Positions 35,201-50,200 of a DNA stretch of 64,000 nt are shown piece after piece; positions within the stretch are counted from its first letter, which is position 1; each line of letters starts with the position of its first letter. Both the position numbers and the translations under genes were made by a program. The notes below the pieces were generated by a model. That model ran no database searches. It saw nothing but the letters and a program-made list of their open reading frames with translations, and was not told the origin of the DNA. Origin of the DNA: Alitta virens (lineage: Eukaryota; Annelida; Polychaeta; Phyllodocida; Nereididae). The stretch covers positions 54,873,829-54,937,828 of the forward strand of contig OW028573.1 in the NCBI GenBank assembly GCA_932294295.1, written 5' to 3'.

Positions 35201-38200
35201 CTTCCTGCATCCCAACCTAACCACCTTTAAATACCTAGGAACTGTCAGCATTCAACTGAAGGTCAAAGAGGTCACCAACTTCATAGTATTACACTCCAAA
35301 GGCCTCAACATCTCAAACTATGAGGTCGTTGACTTCCACAGCACCCGCCGAAACATCACAGTCATTGAGATGCTGGAATACCCGACCCATGAACAGGTCT
35401 ACTTCCTGCTGAAAAAGGACCTCTCCCCTTCCAAACGATACACTCTCATATTGACCTTCCATGGGGAGCTGAGTGACCTTATGGCGGGCTTCTATAGGTC
35501 CTCCTACGTCAATAGTCAGGGTCAAGTCAGGTAAGTCATGTAAAATACATTTCTTATATTAACGTTAGAGTGGTATTTATCACACCTGACCAGCTACACT
35601 TATCACACCATCATTTATCTGAAGTATATAATATCTTGCACTGTAGGCATAATGTACGTTTAAATGACAACTTTTATGCCTGCTTTATTGCCAGCTAGAA
35701 CTTCCAGCCAGTTATTTGTGTACACAAATGTCAAAATTCCACACTCAACAGTTTCTAGTTAATTGTTAAGAGTGCCTGTTAAATGTCTTTATGTTGTCTC
35801 AGTCTGTTATGGTTTAAGTGGCATGGGGATATTAAAAGAAAATGCACTAATGCTAGCTATATGCTTGGGCATTATCAATGGTTAGTATTATTACTATGTA
35901 TGAATACAATTTCTCAGAGAGGCAAATTGTCTTTGAGCAGCCCATATGAGGTTTTGGTTCATAGCAATTAACTCGCTGTTAAGATAACGACAGTTAACAC
36001 TTTGAGATATTAACAGTTAACACTTTAACTGTTTCCTCAATAGATGCATTAGAAGTATACACGGAACCAGTGTATAGTTAAGGTAGTTTTTTTATTCATA
36101 TTTTCAAGGTCACTTGATCTGGCCACTGAAACGAGCCTTGCCTCTTAATTCATCGTTGTGCGCAAGAAAGATAAAGACACATCACTGCCTTGCTTCATCC
36201 AAAGATCATACTGGGAATTCATTTATTTGATCTATAGACATTCGCAGATTTATCCATAACCATGAACATGTCCCTTCAACAGACCTTGAGACACTATCAA
36301 TCTTTTCCTTGATAAAATACAATTGAACTGATATTTTAGGCAATCGACTGCAAAAGGACGTTCTTGTAAGCAATTAATAAACAAGCAATAAATGCAGATA
36401 AGGTATCTGGCTTTTAACATACTACTCTGCAAAACGCTGTGTTCTGTCAGCTCAATGCCAAGCGATTTCTTTCATTTATTGTACTCCAGGCTTTTAATTA
36501 AATTGCATCAAGTGTCCATATCCTTAAGCAAGATTAATTGTGATCAACTAATCAAAATGCAATAACAGTTCTTGTGCCTTTATCCAGCTGACTTATCTAC
36601 AGTGAAATTGTGTATCTACTATGAAGATGTTCTTTTTGGTATGCCTTTTAACTGACTGGTTGAGCAATTTTAAACCTGTCCAGCAGTTTCAAAGATCAGA
36701 AAGAAAATTTTGGAACCAATCAAATCGTGAAAGTCGTCTTGGTTATGCTCTAATAACCAACAAGATATTATTGTGCTGTCATGGTGATCACCTTCATCTG
36801 TTGCCTAATTTTTTGAAGCAAAAAATGATGGGACCTTTGCAGACTGCAATTCTTCAAACACTTCAGTTTAACTACTTTGCAAAATTACTTCAGTTAACAA
36901 TGACTGAAACTGTTAACCAATGAAAACAATAATCTAACAACACGAACACTGGAGCGATACAGTTAAATCGTTCTATTACTGAAAAAGTTAGTCCTAATAT
37001 GGAAATTAAAATTGTTCTATATTTCAAACTGCTTCAGGTCATCATAAGGAAATGAATTGCACCTGTACATACTTTACATGTGTGCGTAATCCTGTTCTTT
37101 TCCTGATGATGACCTAAACAGGTTGAAATATATAAAAATGAAAATTTCCATATTCGGACTTGCTTTTTGCTGTACTATATAATCAGTGGCTACTATGGAT
37201 TTTGAAATTGTTATTTATTTATATAATAAAATGTGAACATTCAGCTAAAAGCATGGAGAATCGCACTTATGGTATCATAACAGGCATTTTAAGCACAAAA
37301 TATGCGTAGCAGCTAGTGTCGTGAAAAAAAATGAAACCTCATTGAAGATAAAACTAATTTTGTAATCAAATTGTACATTTTAGGATAAATAGACAATTGA
37401 TGCAAATTATCGTTGAAATGATCGTTCATTTGATGTATTGTTAAAAGCTGTAAATTGTAATAAACTATCAGTTTCTATATTATCTTTGTCACTTTAATTG
37501 TCGAACAAATCCCTTTTTTGGGAGGGTTCACTTAAGCACGGCACTGTATATACTGGCTTTCCTCAAACGGGGTTTCATTCTTTTGCTGTCTTCAGGTTTA
37601 TCGGTAAAATTATTCTATATGCTATGAGTTTCATTTCAGTCAGCAGCATCTTGATTTTGGCTATTCAATTGCTGTAGAAAATGACATAACACCAAAAATA
37701 GATAGTATCAGTATGGGGTACTGATAGTATTCAGTTTGGAAAACAGGAACTTGAACTGGGTGAATTTTTTTCAGATCCTAGTTTGGGAAGTTCATGTTCA
37801 GGATAGGACATAGAATCGATGTTTCACAGAAACTGGGTCACTTTAAAATCTTTACTTGGTTCAATTTTAGTGCTATATATTTCTGTAGCTTTATGAAGGC
37901 TATATTTGGCTGGTCTAGAAGCAATATCTTACTTGAATAGTCATGCAGAAATTGTATGATTGAATAAGACTCAAAATATAACTTCACATACATACAATAA
38001 AAAGCGAAGTCATAGACTTAAGTAGGTCGCTTGACATCATACTGACAATACACAGTGAAGAGGATCCCATAATCTTATTTTGGATGACTGAATACCACAG
38101 ACTATACATAATCTTAATTGAAATATCTGAGCCCATTATTGCATGGACGAAGAGAAATACTCATCTGCCCAACCTCAATATCTGTGAAAGTGACAAATAG

Positions 38201-41200
38201 AATCGGCCAAAAGAGCCTACAGATGTAGTGCTCAGCATCTGTGGTGCCAGCAGCAATATGAACAATCTTTCCTACCAAAGCTGAGTCTATTGAAACTTCC
38301 TGTTTTTCATTACCCTACCCCTCTTTTTTGGTCCTTATTTGAACAAATCGTCTGCATGCCTAATTCTGCGTCTTGCAGTTTGACATGGCACTCCTGGCGC
38401 CAGAATGTGGCTGGGACAAGTAGGTTCCACTTTGGTGCTTCCAAGGTGCTGCTTCAACCTCCAGGAATTGATAAGGACATAAGCTGTGGCGCCTCAGGGG
38501 AAACTATTCAATTTCCATGCCAGGGCGAGGGCTGCAAATGAAATCACGCTTGTTTTCCCACGGTCGTTTGGAGGGCCCCGTTTGGGACCAATCTCTGCCT
38601 TCACAGGATTATTGGATCAGCCCGAGCCTGCCTTTCCTGCCAAGGAAACCTGGCCCCAGCAGCTTCATTAATATTAACTCTATAATGGTTCTCTCCTAAC
38701 ATGGCGTAATATATTGACAGCAAACTTTATTAGCTCCGTCACTGAGTAGGGTACAGACATTCTGTTAGTGTTATTCAGATTGAAGCAAAAGCAGTTCAGC
38801 AGTTCGAAATTAAGATGCAGGCCTAATTTATTCGAAATTATTCCGTCGCGAGGAACATGATTATAGACATCAAGCATATTGTTGCGTAAAATGTCAGTGT
38901 TCAGCTGATAATCTGTCAAAATGGCCACTTATTTTTACTACTTGTCCTCTTTTGAATTTCTGTAACAGTATTTTCTTACACTTCAACACACAAAAAAAGA
39001 ACATTGTGTGGGATTGGATGCTAACGAATGCATTGGCTTGGCAGATGCTCTCTGTTACTTCAGTTGGGGATAGCACATTTGCATGCGCCACGTACTGTCC
39101 TACTTGGGGATTCTCCTTTTGATTGCACCGGAAGTACCACTTCCATATGGTATGCTTCCGGTATTAACGTGACTATGGCCTGACTAGATAAGTACTCTAG
39201 TTGTCTGGTTACCAAGTACTTATCTTGAAATTGCCATCTTAAAGTACAACCTATCAGTGGCTGTTTTGATGCTTTAAGATGATGGATGTATGTGACAATT
39301 TATGAAGAGGGCCATATTATATGCTTTGGTTAATTTCTCATGGATGGGTCAATTAAACTTATTACAATTAGTGACCCTTTCTATCCATGGCGACATTTTC
39401 CGAGTGAATGAGCTTCTGTTAACGATACAAGATCGATATTAATACCACCCTCAGGCTCTGTGAATATTCTTGCCAAACTCTTTTCATTATGGTTGTATGG
39501 TCATATTATGCTAAACCTAACATCAATATATGATGGGCATACATACATCATTCTTGCTGAAAACTTTCTGCTCCTCAATACACCTCCCTTAGGGGCAAGG
39601 ACTAGGGCCCATGTGGGATCAGCTTCTCCCATGTTGACACTATTTGCCCATTAGAGACACAGCCCTTGGCCAGGCATGGGTGAAGCCCATATGGTCAATT
39701 GCATTCTGAATGAATTGCGCACTGGTAATATTTGGCTGGTATTATGTATGTGTACAGTGCATTTGCATAGTTTTTGCTGTACGTTTACGAAATATCAATT
39801 ATGATGCGTGATAAAAATTATCATTTTAGCATATGTCTTATTGTACTTTTCAACAGTTGGTCAGGTTATAAGACCAGAGGCGGATAATAATGTGGTTATT
39901 CAACATATTATTTAGTGTTGGCCTTTTAAATTTAAGTAAATCACTTGTAATTTTTGCGGTGAACTAAGCAGTAAAAATTCTTAATAATGTAGAATTTACA
40001 GCAGCCTGTTGTACTGTTAAATTTACAGTAGTGTTCTACAGTAATTTGCTGGCAACTCTGCTGCCAGCAATTTGCTGTAAATTTTACAGTTACAATTTAA
40101 CAGAGATATAAAATCGATGTCTAAAACAAAAAGGGAAATGCTGGCAGGTTATTTTTTTAACGACGTCCATTTGAGAATTAAGAAAATATATTTCTCCTGT
40201 TACATACAATGAACGGTTTAAGGGAAGCAATCGTATTTAATAAATGTATTAACCATGTTAAATTGCAGATATCTTGCAACGACTCAGTTCGAACCTACTG
40301 ATGCCAGACGAGCTTTCCCATGTTTTGATGAACCTAGCCTCAAGGTGAGACAAAATACTGTAAACCTGTGACATAATGATCGAAGAGCCTTGAATTTATT
40401 CCTGTGTAGGCCTATATAGATCAGAAGAGCAAAGCTCAGGATCCGCCCCTATTCTTTCTTAAGAGATTCGGATATCGCTCACCTCGTTTAACGCACATTT
40501 TGAGCAAATTTCCAGCAGTGTAGGTGCAATATTTATACCATAAACGTTGTCGGCAATTTTGAAACGAGAGGACGTTTCAAAATGGCCGACGATCACGTGA
40601 TTAGGGAGCATACATAAGTTTATTTCTTCCATTTATTTAACTGAAGTTAAGAGGCTTCCCGGGAATCGCACCAAGATTTTCAGTTATTCTGCAAATTTTA
40701 TGAATAACTGACTGCTCCCTTCGCCTCAATCAGTAAACCTTCAAATTGCTGAGAAATTTTGGCGACGAAGGGTTTTACTAGGGAATTCGGGTTTCACTCA
40801 ATGAAAGGTAGGGTCCGACCAAACCTCTGTTCCAGACCAAAAGTCTATACTGACAGTAATGGACATTTTACTCATGCCAGGAAATGATTTCTTAAAATTA
40901 ATTATTATCATTTTCCTTCAGGCAAATATGCCAGAGGCATCAGTCCGCCATGTACATGATTTTACTTGTATATTGAAAACATTTGATTTAATTTAGGACA
41001 AATCCTTGAATTTCCATTGCATGTAGTTTGAGTTTCTAAAAAATAAACGTCGAAGTTTTGTAGGGTGGAGAGGCTCTGTTTTGGTTGGGAGGACTCCACA
41101 TTCCCTCCTGCAAAACAGGCCACCAGGAAACCCTGAATCTGATCTGAACATAGTAAAGCCATCTGAACATAGTGAAGCCATTATTACATAAAAAATTCAT

Positions 41201-44200
41201 TATCATTGTAATAATTGTATCATGTGATGCAAATAACTAATAAACTTGAACTTGAAGCAATATTGATGAACCAAAAGCCCAAGATGGTCTGTTGTGTGTC
41301 TACTCTGAAGAGTGCATATAATGTGCTAGTTGCTGTTTCATGATAAACAGCTATAAATGCCACTCACGTTCAAATGAATGTTTTACTGTTTACATTTGCT
41401 CAGGCAAACTTTCAACTGACCATGGTGAGGGAGCCTGGCCACATCTCGCTGTTCAACATGCCCCTGGTGGAGACTGAGGACTTCTCGGCTGATGGACTTA
41501 AACAGGACAAGTTTGAGGCTAGTGTAAAGATGAGCACTTACCTGGTGGCCTTCATTGTCTGTGACTTCACTTACATCCAGAATAAAACGTCCAGGGGAAC
41601 TATTGTAAGTAGATGAAGTCTTCTCAGGCCAGACATTTTTGCTGTGTGTTTTATTGACAAATCAATGTGCTTTTTCTAAGTGTATGATAAATTTGGAATT
41701 CTCGTATTTTTTTTAATCTAAATCAGATACTGCTTGGTTTTGCCTCGATGACCCCGTGGACATAGCCACCCAGAATGTTACATGCTGACAGCAGTATAAA
41801 GATAGGAATTTAAGGTAGTCACTAAATACTGAGGTTAATTAGACTTACCTTTCACCGCTTTTTTTAGTAATCAACAGTTGTAATTTGATTGTGTTCTGAC
41901 AGTTCAGCCTTTATTATGAATTTGCAATTTACTATTTTTATCTCGTTTAATTTGGAATCCTGACATCTTCTCAGACTGGAATTGTCCGTGAAACACCAGA
42001 CAAAAACGTCTGGCCTTGCTGAGTTCTCGATTCTTACTTTCTGGTAGAGTCAGACCTGCAACGCCAAAATACCATTGGTTAATTACAAGGCAGTCGTGAT
42101 AGGTCTGAGGTTTAGCTCAGCAATTACACAAGATCCCAACACCTACGAGGCAGTCTTATTGTGGGTCTGATTACATTTTCCTATGTCCTTTGTTGGCCAT
42201 GCAGAAACTTCCAAAAGAAGTTAATGGTAATCCGTGTTTTGTGGTTTGATGGAACTTTTGGGCCTCAGCCAAATACCAGTCCACTTCTTCTGTTATTTTT
42301 GGAAATAAGTTTCGTCCACAGGCAATGCTTCATGAGAAAATTGATTGTTTGTATGTACTGAGTGCAGGACCGAAATGGTATCTAAAGGTCATGAAAAGGT
42401 TCCATGCAGTTGGTGCATGATCTACAATAGTACTTCGCCTTCAGACCATCTCATTTTTATGACTACCTCATTATTAAGCCTACCCCACCTATGAGACTAT
42501 TATACCATCCATTAGCAAACGAAAAGTTTGCATGTTAAGGGTAATGTAATATTGTAAACCTAGTGAAAGAGCCTTACAAAACCATAACGCTAATGGCCCT
42601 CTCCATAGGATCAGAAAAGCTGGTTTTTTTTCTTTCAAATAAATACATATATTTCAACTTAACAAGGGCTGTTCAGCCTTCACAAACCACATTTATGGAG
42701 CCACAACTGTCTAAGGCACTTAAAAACTAACTGAAAAAAATTCGGGGACACGACATTGGTTCTTATTCGTTTTCCATTGCAATACCAATAACCTTGTTAC
42801 TGATCAAAGTAAAGGAGCATACTTCGTCTTCTAACAAACTAGCCTATACAATTTCAAAGCCCTCCCACGCCTTTCACGTCAGCCTTTCCCCAAAGACTTC
42901 AGATGCTTTCAACTAAGACAGGACACAGCGCCTGGTTTGTCGCACCTTAGATTGTAGATGTTGTGTCGAAGTATGAAATCTCATCCAAATTTTTTTCATA
43001 CTGCGTAAGCATATCTTTATTTGTGCCAGGTGTATTCACAAATTTAAACACTGACCTTGTGAACCAAAATAGACACATAAAAAAACACATGGCATTTTTT
43101 CATGCAAAAAATTAATACATTGGTATGACTTTGGAATTGAATAATAAATGTGATAGGATGCACAGCACAGTATCTAATGTTTTGATCATGTATTTTTTAA
43201 GCATGACAGCATGAGCATGACAAGCATGAGATGTCCTTTGCATAGGGGAATTATCTGCCCTGGTGAAGCCCAGTAATGTAAAACTTCACAGGACACATTA
43301 ATTGCAGCACTAATTGCTTTCTTACAAGCTAACGAGTAGAGTTTCCCACTATTTCAAGCCCCGCCTCTAGAATTATCAGACTACTGGGTGCAAAGTGCCA
43401 TCTTGTCTAGTATAGTGGTCTGTCTTCCACTTGACGGAATGATGCTATCCAGGCAAGATGTAGGCGTCCCTGCTTCAGCAGCAAAGAGGCTGGGTAGCCT
43501 CAAGGCTGTTGCCATGGTAACCTCAAGATGTGCAGTTTTTTGGTTTCCTAATTGGCGTTGCTATTACAGCAAATGATGTTCTAAATCTCACAGGCTGTCT
43601 GTGATAATACCGGGGAGCTTTAAAATGATTACTGGTGGTTTCTTTCAGCCTTTTGTAAATGTGCCACAGACTTGTTAATTGGTAAAACTTTCAATAAAGA
43701 GCAAACCAAAAACATATGAATTACAAAGAATGAGTTTTAGAAGAATGTTTGTTCGAAGTACAATGACAAAGACAACTTTTCCGAGGAAGTCACCAAAACA
43801 TCTCCTTTATATGGTTCGTCACACCCTGGATGACTTGGGTTCCTGCCTTTACCACAGGAAACCACTATGACACAATACATCTGTGCAACAGAGCAGTTGA
43901 AATGATGACGATTAAGATTAATAACTCCCCTTAAAAAGAAGATTGCACCCACACTCCCAGAATCACTGCAACCATGTACTTACCCACGCAGGGTGACACA
44001 GCCATTTTAAATAACTTAACCACAGAGCTTCACATAGCAAAATATTAATTAGGAGTAACCACTTCAAAATTGTGTACATTGTGATAGCATTGCAACTACA
44101 GAGCCTGTGTGCTTTCACACCACTGCTTTTGACTGCTTCCATTCGACCTCTTTCACTGCAAATGCTGTGATGGGCAAAGGTTGAAATTTGATGGCATAGG

Positions 44201-47200
44201 TCCTGGGGCAATGTGAGCTTTTAGGAATCCTCATTCACCCAAACGGTCTAAGGCGGATTGCCCATCAACGCTGAAGATGCCCTGCCAGCAGATGCAATAT
44301 GAAAAGCCGCTGGACCAGGGAGGCTGAGTTATAAGATGCTGATGATGTGCTCATACATTGCTTAAACCTCTGGGACAGTCATCTATAGCTGTATGGAAAA
44401 ATATTACTGATACAGATTATTTAAGTTAGTGCATAATCACGACGATTTTTTCTGTAAAATTAGCAGCTTTCCTTGCGCCAATAAGAGAGAACTTAAGTTT
44501 TTTTTTGTTTTTTTTTATGTAGCTACATTATGATTTTAACCTTTTATCATTTTTTCCTTATATTAATCAATGATTTTAATTTTCACCTGAACTAGTGACG
44601 TAAATATACTGTATTATGTATAAAGTTACCTTTTGCACGAAAGTACATACACCGATTCTACGGCAAGTGTTTATAGAACGTCTGTTTCATGTATGTATAA
44701 AAAAAGTATATACTTACATGACAGTAGCTGTATCGTCGTGCTGATGTATGAATTCCTCCTTATAATTTATTCGACTGGAAATTTATATTCGTCTGCGTTT
44801 CCAACGAAATCTAATCTGTCTAATCTGACAACCTTAAATCCTTAAGAGTCGGCTAGACAAAATAGTCGAGTTTTCAGGATGTGCGTAATTGCAAATCCCG
44901 AGGAATGATTGTTTACCTATCATTGGCAATCAATTGAACATTGCGTAACCAATTGTTTTCTGTGGAAGTTGAATGACCTGAGTAACAGTGCAATACCTAT
45001 GATACAAATATTGATTGGTGCGAGGGCACTAGATAGTTGCCTCTATCACTCCCGATGGTCAAAAAAAAGATTGTTTTAGTATACCTCCACCAACTAAAAT
45101 TAAGACCTATTACCTTTTTACTAAGCATTTTTGCTTTACACAAGCTTTTTTCAGTTTTCAGATGTTTGTCAAACCCAAATTTATGATATAAATGCTTAAT
45201 TAAAACCTAATAGGTCATTTAATAAAAAAAAATTATTAATTAATTTTTTTTTTTTTAAATTCCGTGAGGTCCTTATTCCGTGAAAACCTGCAACCTTATT
45301 AATTTATTAATCCACAAATGCTCAAATTAACGTTTTTACTGTTTGTGGGAGCACCACAACAAATTCTGCTCAATCCACAACCTGCCTTCTCCTGCCTCTA
45401 TCTCACTTAATATTTGGTATATGAATATGTCGACGGTCATCATGACTTTCGCCATGACTCCGGAGAACCGGCTTCTCTGCCTTCTCCTATTTTTTTTTAT
45501 CTCGCTTAATATTTGATCTATTCCCAATGAATAATGCCCCGGGGGCACTAGTACTTTCCAAGAAATGTCATGTGACGCCGTTTAAGCCAATCACAGATCA
45601 TGAGACATTGCTGAGGTATAATAATTAAAAATAAAGAATCATGAATACAATTTGAAAGTGTTGGAACTCATGAAAAGAATTTTCAGAGAGAAGTAACTAG
45701 AGTTGGTTCTAATTAGCAATGGCCTGCTGGATTACACTCTTGCATGCACGAATGGATCTACATTCTTTTGCAGAACAGATTTGTCTTGTAACAATTTGTT
45801 TTGATTAAAAAAATTTTTTTTTTTTCTTTCAGGTATCTGTTTACGCCCCGAAGAACCAGATTGAACAAGCTGAATTTGCTCTGCAAGCTGCAGTCACCAT
45901 TCTAGAATACTACGAATTGTTTTTTGGTATCCCATACCCATTACCAAAGCAAGGTATATATATATATATATTTTTTTTTATACCTAACTTCCAGTTACTT
46001 GTTAGTTAATAATAATTTATAATGGAAAGTACATCTATCAACGTCAGTGAGAAGTCCAAATGGATGTAGGTTTATGATAATTTCACATAGGATATCTATC
46101 TCCTTATTCCAATGTGAAATGAATTATCAGCAGGTAATTTTCTGAAGCGGACCAACTGGAAACTTTAAAGGCAATTTTACTTGAATTAACAGAATACCGC
46201 ATATGGTATCACTATTGATGAATCAAAATCTAAAATGCATCTCTCGTGACTGGCAACCCAAAGTGAATAGGTTTTTGTTGTCTTTTTGAATGATCGACTG
46301 TTTTCGTGACCAGTAATGTTTCGTGCCACCCAGACCATCAGAATCAAGCACTGCCACAAAAGACCTGCGCCAAACATGGTGTTTAATTTGTTTTATGCAG
46401 ATCTGATAGCCATTCCTGATTTTGCCCCGGGAGCCATGGAGAACTGGGGTCTGATTACTTACCGCATGACGGCGCTGCTGTATGACCCATTGGTGTCCAC
46501 AGAGGATGATAAGAGGAGGGTGGCCATTGTTATAGCACATGAGCTGGCTCATCAGGTCAGTATCAACTTCTGCATTTACTTTTACTTGTATTAATAGCAA
46601 GCATGTGGAAGCAATAGAGAAATACCTAAAAAAGCTATGTCTGATGTGAAGTATAGTCTGATAGATAAGATAAGATAAGATAAGATATTGGGACCATTTG
46701 AGTCGATTAATACATTAACAATTTTAACAACACTGATAATGTATGAGATTTGTATTGTCCTATCGAGAAGCCTCTATGTCTTTAATGGAACAGACTGCTT
46801 TCTAGGCTATTAACTCAATCCTACTCTCGATTGCAGTGGTTTGGCAATATGGTGACAATGCAGTGGTGGAACGACCTTTGGCTGAACGAGGGCTTCGCCA
46901 CTTTTGTGGAGTACATCGGGGCAGACCGGGTCAATCCTGAATGGCGCATGGTAAGGACCTAGAATCCCCAGGCATCAGACAAACCGTCAGAGAAGCCATC
47001 AGACAAGGCATTAGACAAGATCCTTGTTTAATCCCTAAGATTTATTCCCCTGGAGTGCCTCAAGTGGAATCTCCTACGTAAATTCAAGCTACTTCCTGCA
47101 TTTGCCCATAGTTTATGCTCTCTTACGAAGAGGAGGATGTATATAGGTGATAGGGGACGTTTTATATGCCATGATTCAGCTGCATGAATGGTGATAATCT

Positions 47201-50200
47201 GAAGTGGTCACTGGTCACAGTGGTCAGTAATATCCTCTTGATTAATTATACATGTATGATTAAATGTTGCTGTCAGAGAATCACTCTGGTTGCTGTATTC
47301 ATACAGCAATCGCATGGCATCCCGAGGAACGACTTATGAATATGAAATCATACACTAAGATAACATTACATACCTGTTCGACGTCAGATCAATGCTGGCA
47401 TGTGTTATCTGTGTCATGTACATTGTTCTGAATAACTGTAATAGATTTATCAATCAAGCCAAACAACCGTCCATGATTACCAAATGTGACCCAGCTGACC
47501 AATCTTATAAATACATCTTTGTCAGCAATTCATAAAATATTAACCTGATTCCTCATCGACAAAAACTGACTATAGGAAATAGAAAGCTGAGTACTCTCTG
47601 TAATCTTAAATCTAATACACCTTTTATTGTATATTAATGCTTCAGATGGACCAGTTTGTGGCCGATACCTTGGTTGAGGCTTTGTACAAGGACAGTCTCA
47701 GCAATTCCCATCCAGTCTCTGTGCCTGTCAATGACCCCAATGAGATCAATGAGATTTTCGACGCCATCTCTTACAACAAGGTTAGTGCTGTGTATTCCAT
47801 TAACTTTGATCTACTGTCAATAAATTCAATATCACTGTGGGCTGTGTAGTTAATTCCAAGCGCCCAACTCAAGGTTTCTTTTCAGACAGTGTATTTTTTA
47901 ACAGTTATTATAGTTTGTTGAACCATGCAGCTGATATGATTTGTATTGGTTGATATGTATTCTTCGTTTAAACAATTTTCTGAACTGCGTGATATGACTT
48001 GATTTCAAAATATGCACTTTGCAAGAATTTACATTTATCTGCATTTTTTTTAGTGTAAGACAATACATGCCACAAGCATACTGTCTGTAAGGATATGGGT
48101 TTATTTAGGTTATGCCTAAATTGTGTCGCTGGGCAGCACACAGTATATCGAATGAGGCTTTTCCTCTAGTTCTTTTAGGCTGACCGACTGTATAGTAAAT
48201 TCGCATGTAATGAGTTTTTAATTAACCAAATCCAATAGACAATGGTGTCAACTTAACAGTGCCATTCAAAAATACTATGTCTACCTCAATCGCATCAATG
48301 GTGTTGCAAACATGAGCAGTCCACGTTACAGACAGTATTCATGACATTATAAATGAGCAATTAGAATTCCTTGCTAAAAGCTGACAACAATGACAAGCAC
48401 ATTAAGGGCAAAGGGGCAAACGGACAATGGATAATCTAAATGAAATACAAAAGCAAGATTACCATGGTGATACTATGCAGATGGCTTTGCTTTAATAGCA
48501 AACCGAGGCCAGAACCATGACTATCTTTAGAGAAGATAAAACTTGAAGACAACTTTGTTAGGAAGGTTCTCCATATAGATTGGCAGTGCAGCCACAGAAT
48601 CATGACATAGGTTAAATGGGAGATGAAAAAGAGTGGGGTGATATATAGGAGGAGTCAAAAGGGCAGGGGAGAGTGGGGTAGAGGGAGATATTGATGGTAG
48701 GGTGATTGGGGGTTGTCATCTTGCAGTCTTAAGCCCCAGCCAGATATAAGGGGAGGTTTGGAGGGTGGAAGAAGGATGGTCATTGTGACTGATGACCAAA
48801 CATCTAATGTGTCTGTGGCATTCTTGGAGTAAGTGACAAGGAAAGCAAGAAATAAGGGTTAAACACAAGTGATAATTTGCTAATTTTTGCTGTGTCTTGT
48901 GATAGGTAATAACACATAAACTGGGAACCTCTCGCCTCAATGGCATTATCACAACAGCCTTACTTATGTTATTGCGTCTGAGACTGTTTATGAGACAGTC
49001 TTCAGGCCCAAGACCCAAGAAAGACCATAACAGCTCATGGGCGAGAGTTTTGTCGTATAGAATGGAGGATGGCCTTAAATGAGTCATTCTATTTGATATT
49101 GCTCTTTTTGAAAGTAAATGAGAAATATGAAAGACCCTCTGATATGGAGAACAATTATAAAACAACATTTAATAACATTTCTTCATCTCTGCATGTTGGT
49201 TTGTGATGACATGTCTGGTGTAACTACACACTTCCACCAAGGGTCACCAAGGGAATAATATTTCCATCCCATCCATCAAATTTCTTACATCGGAGTGAGC
49301 TGTCAGACGGCGAGGAAGGCTCTTGGATATGATACATTATAGATGATCCTTTCCATATCTCTTTATGTATCATAGGTCTATTTCATCTTGGTGAAATTCA
49401 ACGTTTAGGAATGTTTTCGTGTATTTTGGGCATCAGTTCAAATTTTCAGCCCATTGAAATATGTATGCCTTTGTAGAAATCAATTGAGTTCTAATTTTTA
49501 ACATCATGGCAATGTTGTGTAAGTGCATCAAAATGAAGCAACATCGTCAGATTAAATGTTTGCTAAATTTGACACAATGACAAGGATTTCTATTAAAAAT
49601 GATTACAGGAAATTAAAACCGTTGCAATTATTTTATTCCAGGGAGCTTCAATTATCAGAATGCTGGAGGCTTTAATTTCCAGAGGTTCCTTACAACTTGG
49701 GCTGAAAAACTACCTGAGCAAGTTCAAATATGGCAACGCAAGGACAGACGATCTGTGGCAGGCATTGTCAGAAAGTTTAGAAAAAGATTTTCCAACTGAG
49801 AAGGTGAGAGCGAAACATAGGGGTGCTAGATTTTCGTCATGAGGCAGTTTGTCGGACTAACCGCATGTTAAGACCAACTAACTGAGACTTCAAAAATTTC
49901 AGCCTACTCTAGGTATTATCAATAATAAATAATCTCTCTAATATGACCAATGCACTGGTAAGAACATAGTGCATAGTCAATATATTAGTGGCTTTGATGG
50001 AGTGGTCCATCGATCGTATATTTTCATCCTCAGAATAGCATAGAATAACATAGAATAGAATAGAATAGAATTTAGTGAGGTCGAGCATTGCAAAACTTGG
50101 CTTGAAAACGAGATTGGATGACATCATGACACCTACTGTATTTCACTCGGATTTGATTTCCTGGTGGGACTCTCTGGAGGACTAGACCTTGCCTCCTTCA

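Larger units (their letters stand above)
35531..40268 (+). other. Intron 2 of the aminopeptidase gene
   Basis: A 4.7-kb intron that starts GTAAGT and ends TTGCAG. It holds a 170-bp hairpin repeat (36990-37160), a GC-richer patch at about 38370-38650 without a usable frame, a small ACCGGAAG/CTTCCGGT palindrome near 39127-39165, and a repeat with TTTACAG words at the right end (39960-40110). Confidence 0.6.

Noticed and set aside
36621..36923. 100-codon ORF in intron 2 of the aminopeptidase
   Set aside because: No motif and no splice borders that join it to neighbouring exons in phase.
48716..49168. 150-codon minus-strand ORF in an aminopeptidase intron
   Set aside because: No domain, no poly(A) or promoter evidence, and codon use like the surrounding non-coding DNA; possibly a decayed repeat.
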